This document shows, piece after piece, positions 7,616-16,597 of a DNA stretch of 22,392 bases. How positions within the stretch are numbered: position 1 is the stretch's first letter; each line of letters opens with the position of its first letter. Below the pieces are notes generated by a model, which saw nothing but the letters and a program-made list of their open reading frames with translations, did no database searches and was not told the origin of the DNA. A program made the position numbers and the translations under genes. This stretch comes from DASSBG01 sp035699085 (GTDB lineage Bacteria; Pseudomonadota; Gammaproteobacteria; Xanthomonadales; Rhodanobacteraceae): assembly GCA_035699085.1 (NCBI GenBank), contig DASSBG010000040.1, positions 1-22,392 on the forward strand, in the 5' to 3' direction.

Positions 7616-7643
7616 CCAATCCCCAGTCGCGAATCGCCAATCC
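7616..7643. repeat. degenerate heptamer array next to the guaB stop
   Basis: Four 7-nt units lie head to tail, ending 5 nt before the guaB stop codon. Read on the minus strand, the outer two are GGATTGG, and the inner two are CGATTCG and CGACTGG. It is a second heptamer array in the same intergenic region with a different unit from the one at 7498. Confidence 0.6.
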
Positions 7644-7648
7644 TGGCG

Positions 7649-9103
<1,455 letters not shown>

Positions 9104-9132
9104 GGGCAACGACTCCAACGGGTAATTCTCCT

Positions 9133-9138
9133 ATTATA
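9133..9138 (-). promoter_or_regulatory. guaB promoter -10 element (TATAAT)
   Basis: A perfect minus-strand TATAAT lies in the 74-nt divergent gap between guaB and the LtaS-like gene, 29 nt before the guaB ATG, giving a short leader. No good -35 hexamer is visible at 16-18 bp, so it is either activator-dependent or carried by the perfect -10. Confidence 0.55.
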
Positions 9139-9177
9139 GCCGGACGCGTGGGCCACGCCGCCCGTCATCCGCCTGCC

Positions 9178-11004
9178 ATGCCCACGACCGCAAGCCCGCC
9201 ATCGCAGCCGCGCCGTACAGCAGCGACGCACGCCTGGCCATCGCTGCTGGGGTTGCTGCTGTTCACCACGCTGGCGGTACTGCGCGCGGGAGTGGTCGAC
9301 CGCATGGTCGGTGCCTACACCGGGTGCCACCAATGCATGCTGGGCCCGGTGCTGCACCACGATGCGCTGCTCTGGGCCGCACTGGCGGCGCTGCTGGCCC
9401 TGGACCTGCTTGCGCCGTGGCGGGTGCTGCGCTGGGTGCTGCGCATCGCCGCCTGCCTGCTGGTGCTCATCTACGCGCTGGACCTGGCCCTGTTCGTGTC
9501 GCTGGCCCAGCGGCTGTACATCGCCGATGTATTGACGTTTGGCGGCCAGGGCGGTGCCATCGGCGGCTTCGTCAGTGCCCTGCTGCGCACGCCGCGCTGG
9601 TGGTCCTGGGCCCTGGGGCTGGGGCTGGTGGTGGTGCTCTGGATTTGCCTGCTGTGGCCACGCCGCCACCAGCGCCAGGTTGGGGTGGCGCTGCTGGTGC
9701 TGGCAGTGCTTGCCGCAGTCGTGCGCATGGCGCCACTGGCTGCCGCCCACTACGTGCACCCGGAGATCTACGACAACGTCATCGAGATCAACCTCGACAA
9801 CGCCGTCGACACCCGCTACAGCACCGCCGCCCGGGCTGCGCTTGAGGCGCAGCCGCCGCAGCTGCCGCAGCAGTGCATGCGCAACGCGGCCAGCGACCGG
9901 CCGGACGTGGTCCTGGTTGCGGTGGAGTCGCTGTCGTCGTATCAGAGCGCGCTGCTCGGTGGCAGCATGGACGCACTGCCGAAGCTCGATGCGCTCGCCC
10001 GCGCCAACCACTACTTCACCCGCTTCATCGCCAACGGGTTTACCACCAGCGGCGGGCGCGTCGCGCTGTACACCGGGCGCGCGCCGTTGCCGCCGCCGGG
10101 GCTGGCACGGACGCTGCCGCTCGCGGCCTACCCATACCAGCACGGCACCTTGCCGGCGTACGCCCATGCAGCCGGCTACAGCGCCGACTACTTCACCAGC
10201 GGCGACCTCGGCTTCGTCGATTCCAAGGTATGGCTGGAGCGCATCGGCTTCGACACCATCGAGGGCGCCGAGAGCCCCTACTACCGGGGCATGCAGCGCT
10301 GGCAGTTCGACGCCCCTGCCGATGCGGCCTTGTTCGACCGGGTACTGGACTGGATCGACAAGCGCCAGGACGCGCGGCCATTCGTCGCGACCCTGCTGAC
10401 GGTGTCCAGCCACCCGCCCTTCGTCAATCCGCGCAGCGGGCGCATCGATCCGCTCGGTACCTTCCGCTATGTCGACGATCAGCTGGCAAGCTTTTACCAG
10501 CGGCTGGAGGCCCGCGGCTTCTTTGACCATGGCGTGCTGCTGATCACCGGCGACCACCGTTCCATGACGCCGCTGCACCGCCAGGAACTGAACCGCTGGG
10601 GCGAGACGGCGTTCGCGCGCGTGCCGCTGGTGGTTGCCGGGGACGTTCGGATGCCGGCGGTGGTTGACGGCCTGTTCGCGCAGACCGACGTGCCGCTGTC
10701 GATCGGCTGGCTGATTGGCGCGCCGGTATGTGCCGACGCGGCGCACGGCATCTTCCTCAAGCCGGAGCCGCGAAGCCCGCAGTTCGTGCTGCACGCCAGC
10801 GGCGACCAGCGCAACCGGGTCGGCGTGTATTTCGACCACCGCCACGCGAGCTTCATCCTTGACGGCGACGCCAGCCACTGGGAGGGCCCGCGGCCGCCGC
10901 AATGGCGATTGATAGGGCGCCTGATCGCGGCCCAGCGCATCCGCGAAGCCGCGGCCGCGCAAAACCCTCAAAACCGGGGTCAGAGTGCACTTTCCCGACG
11001 GTGA
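9178..11004 (+). CDS. second LtaS-like sulfatase-fold membrane protein
   Basis: A 608-residue protein with several N-terminal hydrophobic segments in the first ~200 residues and a C-terminal sulfatase-fold domain. Metal/nucleophile candidates are Glu250 (VAVESLS), Thr289 or Thr290 (NGFTTSGG) and Asp459-His460 (ITGDHRSM), as in LtaS, OpgB and phosphoethanolamine transferases. It shares the fold and motifs with the gene at 210-2432 but is otherwise clearly diverged, so they look like separate subfamilies rather than a recent duplication. The head group transferred is unknown. The ATG at 9178 is chosen over a GTG at 9148. About the last 11 residues and the stop are encoded by the inverted-repeat element at 10971, so the native C-terminus has been replaced or extended. 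Confidence 0.82.
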   Translation: MPTTASPPSQPRRTAATHAWPSLLGLLLFTTLAVLRAGVVDRMVGAYTGCHQCMLGPVLHHDALLWAALAALLALDLLAPWRVLRWVLRIAACLLVLIYALDLALFVSLAQRLYIADVLTFGGQGGAIGGFVSALLRTPRWWSWALGLGLVVVLWICLLWPRRHQRQVGVALLVLAVLAAVVRMAPLAAAHYVHPEIYDNVIEINLDNAVDTRYSTAARAALEAQPPQLPQQCMRNAASDRPDVVLVAVESLSSYQSALLGGSMDALPKLDALARANHYFTRFIANGFTTSGGRVALYTGRAPLPPPGLARTLPLAAYPYQHGTLPAYAHAAGYSADYFTSGDLGFVDSKVWLERIGFDTIEGAESPYYRGMQRWQFDAPADAALFDRVLDWIDKRQDARPFVATLLTVSSHPPFVNPRSGRIDPLGTFRYVDDQLASFYQRLEARGFFDHGVLLITGDHRSMTPLHRQELNRWGETAFARVPLVVAGDVRMPAVVDGLFAQTDVPLSIGWLIGAPVCADAAHGIFLKPEPRSPQFVLHASGDQRNRVGVYFDHRHASFILDGDASHWEGPRPPQWRLIGRLIAAQRIREAAAAQNPQNRGQSALSRR

Positions 11005-11051
11005 TCGCATGACCACCATGGTCGAAGGAAAGTGCACTCTGACCCCGGTTT
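10971..11051. repeat. 25-bp inverted-repeat element, copy 1
   Basis: Perfect 25-bp arms at 10971-10995 and 11027-11051 (left arm begins AAACCGGGGTCAGAG) flank a 31-nt loop that holds a small GACCA/TGGTC hairpin (11011-11023). Each arm also carries the 8-bp palindrome AGTGCACT. The element exactly fills the junction of two convergent genes: the stop of the upstream gene lies in the loop and the folD stop starts at the last arm base. A same-arm copy is at 13088. This is a REP/MITE-like mobile repeat, and could work as a two-way terminator. Confidence 0.9.
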
Positions 11052-11899
11052 CAGGTCTGCTCTGCCGCCTCCAGCGTGTTCTGGATCAGCGTCGCGACCG
11101 TCATCGGGCCGACACCGCCGGGCACCGGCGTGATCCAGGACGCGCGTTCCGCCGCTGCGGCAAACTCGACATCGCCGGTCAGGCTGCCGTCGGCCAAGCG
11201 GTTGATGCCGACGTCGATCACCACCGCGCCCGGCTTGATCCACTCGCCCCTGACCAGCCCCGGTTTGCCCGCGGCCGCCACCAGGATGTCCGCGCGGCCG
11301 ACGTAACCAGGCAAGTCGCGCGTGAACTTGTGGCAGCAGGTGGTCGTGCAGCCGGCAATCAGCAGCTCCAGCGCCAGCGGCCGGCCGACGTGGTTGGACA
11401 CGCCGACGATCACCGCATGGCGCCCGCGCACCGGCCGGTCGGTGTGGGCCAACAGCGTCATCACGCCCTTCGACGTACACGGCCGCATGCCCTTGCTGCG
11501 CATCGCCAGGTGGCCGAGGTTGACCGGATGAAAGCCGTCGACGTCCTTGCGCGGGTCGATGCGATCGACCAGGCGGCCCTCGTTGATGTGCGGCGGCAGC
11601 GGCGACTGCACCAGGATGCCATGCACCGCCGGATCGGCGTTGAGCTGGTCAATCAGCGCCAGCAATTCGCGTTCGCTGGTGCTGGACGGCAGGTCGTGGG
11701 CAAAGGAGCGGAACCCCACCGTGGCGCAGGCGCGGCGCTTGTTGCGCACGTAGACCGCGGAGGCGGCGTCGTCGCCAACCAGGATCACCGCCAGCCCGGG
11801 TGCAGGCTCGCCGCCCTGCAGCCGCTGTTCGACCCGCAGCCGCACGTCCTCGAGTAGCGCCTGCGAGATTTTCTTGCCGTTGAGGATGCGCGCGCTCAT
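11051..11899 (-). CDS. folD: FolD, methylene-THF dehydrogenase / methenyl-THF cyclohydrolase
   Basis: A 282-residue bifunctional enzyme of one-carbon metabolism that interconverts 5,10-methylene-THF and 10-formyl-THF, supplying formyl groups to purine and initiator tRNA synthesis. Active-site residues are Tyr50 and Lys54 (YVRNK) and Asp121 (DVDGFHP). The NADP loop is GVSNHVGRP (166-174) and the C-terminal signature is PGGVGPMT (260-267). Ser99 in LVQSPLP replaces the usual leucine, and the CCHKFT segment differs from the usual CHSRT. Both can be lineage traits. Its stop codon abuts the inverted repeat at 10971-11051. It has its own promoter inside the end of the upstream gene. Confidence 0.96.
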   Translation of the reverse strand: MSARILNGKKISQALLEDVRLRVEQRLQGGEPAPGLAVILVGDDAASAVYVRNKRRACATVGFRSFAHDLPSSTSERELLALIDQLNADPAVHGILVQSPLPPHINEGRLVDRIDPRKDVDGFHPVNLGHLAMRSKGMRPCTSKGVMTLLAHTDRPVRGRHAVIVGVSNHVGRPLALELLIAGCTTTCCHKFTRDLPGYVGRADILVAAAGKPGLVRGEWIKPGAVVIDVGINRLADGSLTGDVEFAAAAERASWITPVPGGVGPMTVATLIQNTLEAAEQT

Positions 11900-11924
11900 G
11901 GAAGGATCCGCTGGCGAAGCGCGA

Positions 11925-11953
11925 ATTATCGCCGCTTGTCAGGCGTGCGACAA
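11925..11953 (-). promoter_or_regulatory. folD promoter
   Basis: On the minus strand, TTGTCG (11953-11948, 4 of 6 to consensus) and GATAAT (11930-11925, 5 of 6) are separated by exactly 17 bp, which predicts a leader of about 19 nt before the folD ATG at 11899. The -35 overlaps the last codons of the moeB-like gene, so folD need not depend on upstream transcription. Confidence 0.6.
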
Positions 11954-13069
11954 ATCGGCACCGCAGCCAGGGCAGTCGGGGTCGCGCCGCAGGCGCAGTT
12001 CGCGCCAGCGCATGGCCAGCGCATCGAGCTGCAGCAGCCGGCCGGTCAGGGGCTGCCCCAGGCCGAGGATGAGCTTCAGGACTTCGGTCGCCTGGACCAT
12101 GCCGATCAGCCCCGGCAGTACGCCAAGCACGCCGCCCTCGCTGCAGTTCGGCGCATCCTCCGGCGCCGGCGCCTCGGGGAACAGGCAGCGGTAGCACGGC
12201 GAGTCCGGATCACGCGGGTCGAAGACGCTGGCCTGCCCGGCGAAGCGCTCCACCGCCCCGTAAACAATCGGCAGCTTGAGCCGCAGGCTGGCGGCCGACA
12301 GCAGGTACCGGGTCGGAAAATTGTCGGCGCCGTCGACGATGATGTCGCAGCCGCCAAGGAGCGTGTCGACGTTGTCCGCGTCCAGCCGCTGCGTGCGCAC
12401 GTCGATCTCGATCCGCGGGTTCAGCGCCAGCAGCGCCATCCGCGCCGATTCGGTCTTGGCCATGCCGACCCGTGCATCGGCGTGGATCACCTGGCGATGC
12501 AGGTTGGAGCGCTCGACCCGGTCGTCGTCAACCAGGCGCAGGTAGCCCGCGCCGGCCGCCGCGAGGTACAGCGCCAGCGGTGCGCCCAGCCCGCCCGCAC
12601 CGATCAGTACGACGCGCGCGGTGGCCAGCCGGGCCTGCCCCGCCACACCTACCTGCGGCAATTGCAGTTGCCGCGCATAGCGTTCCGCTGCATCGGCGTC
12701 GATCGGGAGCTGCTCCACCGGCAGGCCCTCCCGCTGCCAGCGCGCGAAGCCGCCGGCCACGGAACGCACATTGCGGTAGCCCAGGCTGCGCAGCGTGTCG
12801 GCCGCCAGCAGCGAGCGCTGGCCGCTGCCGCACAAGGTCAGCAACGGCGTGTCACGATCCGGCTCGATCTGTTCGATGCGCAGCTCGAGGAAGCTGCGCG
12901 ACAGACCGGTGGCGCCGGCCGGCGTGCCCGCCCGGCGCTCGCTGTCCTCGCGCACATCCAGCAGCCGCGCGCCTTCCCGCTGCCGCGCCAGCGCCTCCAC
13001 AGGCACGATCTCCTCGATGTGCTCTCGCAGTTCGGCTATGAGGCGTGCGCTGGGGCTTGGGGTGCTCAT
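11939..13069 (-). CDS. moeB: rhodanese-MoeB/ThiF fusion, E1-like sulfur-carrier adenylyltransferase
   Basis: A 376-residue two-domain protein. Residues ~15-118 form a rhodanese domain with candidate persulfide Cys80 in CGSGQRS. Residues ~128-376 form an E1-like adenylyltransferase with GAGGLG (157-162), Asp182, RSNLHRQ (187-193), DGADNF (246-251) and zinc cysteines C292/C295 and C366/C369. MoeB/ThiF enzymes adenylate the C-terminal glycine of a small sulfur carrier (MoaD or ThiS). Having the sulfur-donor domain in the same chain, in front instead of behind as in MOCS3/Uba4, suggests activation and thiolation are coupled. No moaD, thiS or other cofactor gene is nearby, so molybdopterin versus thiamine is unresolved. 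It lies downstream of der, separated by an inverted-repeat element. Confidence 0.88.
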   Translation of the reverse strand: MSTPSPSARLIAELREHIEEIVPVEALARQREGARLLDVREDSERRAGTPAGATGLSRSFLELRIEQIEPDRDTPLLTLCGSGQRSLLAADTLRSLGYRNVRSVAGGFARWQREGLPVEQLPIDADAAERYARQLQLPQVGVAGQARLATARVVLIGAGGLGAPLALYLAAAGAGYLRLVDDDRVERSNLHRQVIHADARVGMAKTESARMALLALNPRIEIDVRTQRLDADNVDTLLGGCDIIVDGADNFPTRYLLSAASLRLKLPIVYGAVERFAGQASVFDPRDPDSPCYRCLFPEAPAPEDAPNCSEGGVLGVLPGLIGMVQATEVLKLILGLGQPLTGRLLQLDALAMRWRELRLRRDPDCPGCGADLSHA

Positions 13070-13087
13070 GCCGCCCGCATGGTAGTA

Positions 13088-13171
13088 AAACCGGGGTCAG
13101 AGTGCACTTTCCGAGGCAGCCGGGCCCAATCCGTCGCCTGCCGGCCGGAAAGTGCACTCTGACCCCGGTTT
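13088..13171. repeat. 25-bp inverted-repeat element, copy 2
   Basis: The arms are identical to copy 1 over 25 bp (13088-13112 and 13147-13171), extended here by one more pair (13113 with 13146). The loop is different in sequence but similar in length (32 nt) and also holds an inner pair, GGCAG/CTGCC. It lies between der (stop 13182) and the moeB-like start (13069), both on the minus strand, so it may cut or reduce read-through from the der operon. Conserved arms with a free loop suggest selection on the hairpin or recent spread. Confidence 0.9.
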
Positions 13172-13181
13172 CGGGGTTTCG

Positions 13182-14576
13182 TCAGCGGCCGCGGCGGTTG
13201 CGGATCAGGCGCTGGCGCTTCTTGACCTGGCGCTGGCTCAGGACGTTGCGGCGGCCGGCAAACGGGTTCTCGCCCTCACGGAACTCGATGCGCAGAGGCG
13301 TGCCGTCGAGGCGAAACCGCTTGCGCAGGAAGTTTTCCAGGTAGCGGCGGTAGCTCGCGGCGATGTGCCGTGTGCGCGTGCCGTGGATGACGATGGTCGG
13401 CGGGAAACGCCCGCCCGGGTGCGCAAAGCGCAGCTTGGGGGCGTGGCCGGCGGCCAGCGGCGGCGGGTTGGCCGCGTAGGCCGCCTCCAGCGCGCGGGTG
13501 AGCTCGGCGCTGCCCAGTTCGCGCCCCGCGGCGGTGTGACCGCGCACCACCGCGCGCATCAGTTCGCGGATGCCGGACCCGTGACGGGCAGAAAGCGTCA
13601 CCCGCGGGGCCCAGGGGACGAAGTCCAGCCGCCGGTCCAGCTCGCTGCGGCAGCGTTCGCGCGCATAGCTGTCCAGGCCGTCCCACTTGTTCAGCGCCAC
13701 CACCAGCGCCTTGCCCTGCTCCAGCACATGGCCGATCAGGGTGAGATCCTGCTCGGCGAGGTTCTCGTGCGCATCAACCAGCAGCACCACCACCTGGGCC
13801 GCGGCGATCGCCTGCATGGCCTTTATGACGCTGAACTTCTCCACCACCTCCTCGACCCGCGCCCGCCGGCGGATGCCGGCCGTGTCGATCAGCGTGTAGC
13901 GATGGCCGTCGCGCTCAAGCGACACTTCGATGGCGTCGCGGGTGGTGCCGGCGATGTCGGACACCACCAGCCTTTCCTCGCCGAGAAGCCGGTTTATCAA
14001 GGTCGACTTGCCGGCATTGGGCCGGCCGACGATGGCGACCCGGATGCGCTCGTCGTCCATCGCTCGTTCGGTCTCCGGCCCCGGCTCCGGCAGGTGCGGC
14101 ATCAACGCCGCCAGCAACTCGTCCATGCCACGCTGGTGGGCCGCCGACAGCGGCAGGCTGGCGGCCATGCCAAGCGCCGCGAACTCGGCCATGGCACCGT
14201 GCGTGTCAAGTCCATCGGTCTTGTTCACCGCCAGCACGATCGGCTTGCCGCTGCGGCGCAGCTCGCCAAGAATCGCATGGTCGCGCGGCAGCAGGCCGTC
14301 GCGGGCGTCGACGATCAGGACCAGCGCGGCCGCCTCCTCGATCGCCACGCGCACCTGCTGCGCGGTCAGCGCGTCGATACCGTCCTCGCGATCGCCGAGG
14401 CCACCGGTGTCGACCAGCATGAAGGGCTGCTCGCCGCGCTGGCACAACGCGTAATGGCGGTCGCGCGTGACGCCCGGCAGATCGACCACCAGCGCGTCGC
14501 GGCGGCGCGTCAACGCGTTGAACAGCGTCGATTTGCCGACGTTGGGCCGGCCTACGAGCGCGACGACGGGCAGCAT
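13182..14576 (-). CDS. der: ribosome biogenesis GTPase Der (EngA)
   Basis: A 464-residue double-GTPase (E. coli 490) needed for 50S subunit maturation. The first G domain has GRPNVGKS (9-16), VDTGG and NKTD (118-121); the second has GRPNAGKS (184-191), DTAGI and NKWD. A KH-like C-terminal domain and a basic tail (KKRQRLIRNRRGR) follow. The ATG at 14576 places the first P-loop at the usual distance from the N-terminus; the frame upstream lies in bamB and is not Der-like. The bamB stop is 10 nt upstream, so der is the last gene of the ndk-to-der block. An inverted-repeat element lies just after its stop. Confidence 0.97.
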   Translation of the reverse strand: MLPVVALVGRPNVGKSTLFNALTRRRDALVVDLPGVTRDRHYALCQRGEQPFMLVDTGGLGDREDGIDALTAQQVRVAIEEAAALVLIVDARDGLLPRDHAILGELRRSGKPIVLAVNKTDGLDTHGAMAEFAALGMAASLPLSAAHQRGMDELLAALMPHLPEPGPETERAMDDERIRVAIVGRPNAGKSTLINRLLGEERLVVSDIAGTTRDAIEVSLERDGHRYTLIDTAGIRRRARVEEVVEKFSVIKAMQAIAAAQVVVLLVDAHENLAEQDLTLIGHVLEQGKALVVALNKWDGLDSYARERCRSELDRRLDFVPWAPRVTLSARHGSGIRELMRAVVRGHTAAGRELGSAELTRALEAAYAANPPPLAAGHAPKLRFAHPGGRFPPTIVIHGTRTRHIAASYRRYLENFLRKRFRLDGTPLRIEFREGENPFAGRRNVLSQRQVKKRQRLIRNRRGR

Positions 14577-14586
14577 GGCAGCCGTA

Positions 14587-15762
14587 TCATGTGCCTGCCG
14601 CCGTGCCCACCTGGTAGGCCGCGAGGTGACCGTCCACGTCTTCAACGAAGACGATGTTGCCAACCACCAGCGGCTGCGCGCGGATCGCATCGTGCGACAG
14701 GCGCTGGCGGGCGGCAAACTTGCCGTCCGTTACATTCAGCCAGTGGACATAGCCCTGGGTGTCGCCAACCACGAACTGCTCGCCCTGCACCGCCGGCGCG
14801 CTCAGCCAGCGCCACTCCAGCTGGTCCTGCTTCCAGACGTTGTCGCCGGTCGCGGTGTCGAACGCCCAGATGTCCGATGAGTCGTCCACCGCCAGCACAT
14901 GCGTGCCGCCGACGGCGAGCCCGGTGTAGGTTGACAGCTCGTGGTTCCACAGCGGCCGGCCCGTGGGCGCCTCGATGGCCAGCAGCTGGCCGTGGTAGGC
15001 CGCCACGTAGATCGTGGTGCCATCGAGCACCAGGCTTCCGTCGGAATCGTTGAGCTGCGCGATGTCGGTGCGGCCCTCGCCCGTGGCCACGGTCTGCTGC
15101 CACAGAGGCGCACCATCGCTCAGGCGCACGGCCTGCAGTTTGCCGTCGTCGGTGCCGAAGAACACGACGCCGTTGGCGACCAGCAGTGGACCGTTGCCGC
15201 GCAGGCTCAGCAGCGGCACGTTGCCGCGGTCGTAGAGCCACTCGGCACTGCCGTCGGCACGCTTCAGTGCATGCACGTTGCCGTCGTTGGTGCGTACCAG
15301 CACATGCTCGCCGACGAGTACCGGCGGGCTGACGACCGCGGCGCCAACGTTGGCGGTCCAGCCGCGCGCGCCGGTCTTGGCGTCAAACGATTCGACGTGG
15401 CCGTCCATCGTGCCCACCACCACCAGGCCGTCGGCGACGCTGGGGCCACCGGCGTAGCGCGTGTCGACGTCGCCGTGGCGCGGCGGAAGGCTTTTCCACA
15501 AGGTCTCGCCGCTGTGGGCGTCGATGGCGCGCAACTGGCCATTGGTGCTCGCGGCGTAGACCACGCCGTCGGCATAGGCCGGGCGCAGGCGCAGCCCGGA
15601 GTCGCCAGCGCCATCGCCGATGCGCGCCCACCACAGGCGGTGCACCTGGATGGTCGGGGTTATCTCGCTCAACTCCCGCGGCGGCTGGATGTTTTCGTTG
15701 CGGCTCGCGCAGGCGCCGAGCGTCAGCGTGGCGAGGGCGAGCAGAATCAGTTTGCGCGTCAT
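14587..15762 (-). CDS. bamB: outer-membrane assembly lipoprotein BamB
   Basis: A 391-residue (E. coli 392) PQQ-like eight-bladed beta-propeller lipoprotein of the BAM complex, which inserts beta-barrel proteins into the outer membrane. A type II signal peptide ends in the lipobox LGAC with lipidated Cys18; Ala19 favours outer-membrane sorting. Repeated blade motifs are spread through the chain (YAASTNGQLRAIDAHSGETLW, VVGTMDGHVESFDAKTG, FFGTDDGKLQAVRLSDG). Its ATG overlaps the yfgM stop by 4 nt (ATGA), and der follows 10 nt downstream, the same yfgM-bamB-der order as in E. coli and Pseudomonas. Confidence 0.96.
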   Translation of the reverse strand: MTRKLILLALATLTLGACASRNENIQPPRELSEITPTIQVHRLWWARIGDGAGDSGLRLRPAYADGVVYAASTNGQLRAIDAHSGETLWKSLPPRHGDVDTRYAGGPSVADGLVVVGTMDGHVESFDAKTGARGWTANVGAAVVSPPVLVGEHVLVRTNDGNVHALKRADGSAEWLYDRGNVPLLSLRGNGPLLVANGVVFFGTDDGKLQAVRLSDGAPLWQQTVATGEGRTDIAQLNDSDGSLVLDGTTIYVAAYHGQLLAIEAPTGRPLWNHELSTYTGLAVGGTHVLAVDDSSDIWAFDTATGDNVWKQDQLEWRWLSAPAVQGEQFVVGDTQGYVHWLNVTDGKFAARQRLSHDAIRAQPLVVGNIVFVEDVDGHLAAYQVGTAAGT

Positions 15763-16412
15763 GTTCCCTGCTTTCCGGCAGCGGCGAGGTTGTCCAGCTT
15801 GATCTGCACCAGCGAGCGCTGCGGCGAGGCCGGGTCGTAGGCTGCCAGCGCCTGCTCGTAGGTCTTGCGCGCGTCGGTGTCGCGTTTCAGCGCGACCAGC
15901 GCGTCGCCACGCAGCTCCAGCACCGTTGCCTGGTAGTCCTTGGCGGGCAAGGCGTCAAGCTGCGCCAGCGCCTTGTCGGCGTGGCCCTGGGCCAGTTCGA
16001 GGCGTGCCGAGCGCAGGGCGATCAGCGACTTGATCGCTTCGTCGCCGGCGTGCTGACGCGCCCACGCGAGATCGCGCACGGCGTCTGCCGGCTTGTCGGC
16101 ATCGCTGGCAAGCCTCGCCTTCTGCATCGCCGCGAAGACCGCGAACGGCGTGTCCTTGTACTGGTCCTGCAGGACCGCGGCGACGCTGGCGGCGGCCTTG
16201 GTGTTGCCGGACTCCACCGCCGCCTGCATCTGGGCGTAATGGCTGGCGGCTTCCATGCGGTGCGTCGCCTGGTGGGTGCGCCACGTGTGCAGGCCGAAAA
16301 TCACCAGCAGACCGAGCACGATGCCGCCAATGATCGCGGCTGCGTTGGCGCGCAGCCACTGGCGTACGTATTCGCTTTGTTCGTAGTCGTCGTATGCGTC
16401 GTTGAAAGCCAT
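15759..16412 (-). CDS. yfgM: YfgM-family tetratricopeptide membrane protein (SecYEG/BAM ancillary)
   Basis: A 217-residue protein with a short cytosolic N-terminus (MAFNDAYDDYEQSEYVRQW), one membrane helix (~24-41) and a periplasmic TPR-like domain rich in Ala/Lys helices. E. coli YfgM is 206 residues, binds SecYEG and PpiD, and assists periplasmic chaperoning. The start at 16412 gives the family's conserved acidic N-terminus, with an AGGT ribosome site upstream. The frame stays open further upstream across rodZ, but that is a shadow. bamB overlaps its stop by 4 nt. It is preceded by 185 nt (16413-16597) with no recognised gene, where ispG and hisS sit in E. coli and Pseudomonas; a promoter there is possible but not clear. 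Confidence 0.9.
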   Translation of the reverse strand: MAFNDAYDDYEQSEYVRQWLRANAAAIIGGIVLGLLVIFGLHTWRTHQATHRMEAASHYAQMQAAVESGNTKAAASVAAVLQDQYKDTPFAVFAAMQKARLASDADKPADAVRDLAWARQHAGDEAIKSLIALRSARLELAQGHADKALAQLDALPAKDYQATVLELRGDALVALKRDTDARKTYEQALAAYDPASPQRSLVQIKLDNLAAAGKQGT

Positions 16413-16597
16413 TGGATTACCTGGGATGCCCGCAAGAGGCCGAAAAGCAGTCGAGGGTTGGAGGTGCCGGCGCAGCCCCGAATGGCAGCCGGCCGCCACC
16501 ACTGGTGCCCGCCCGTGTCCGCGCACCATCGGCGCGCGACAAACCTGGCCGCGCAAGGATACCGGAAAACGCGCTGCCCAGAGGCAAGCCCCGTGGG

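Noticed and set aside
7498..7643. Heptamer arrays as phase-variable coding repeats
   Set aside because: No real gene spans them; they lie between the guaB stop and the DUF421 start.
10985..13157. Short frames starting MHFP... and containing KCTLTPV across both inverted repeats
   Set aside because: They are translations of the repeat arms themselves, appearing at both copies because the arms are identical; they do not indicate a peptide gene.
10971..13171. Repeat pair as a CRISPR array or as ends of a transposon holding folD and moeB
   Set aside because: Only two copies, each internally palindromic, 2 kb apart and around ordinary core genes with no cas gene or transposase. The intervening genes are co-directional core genes.
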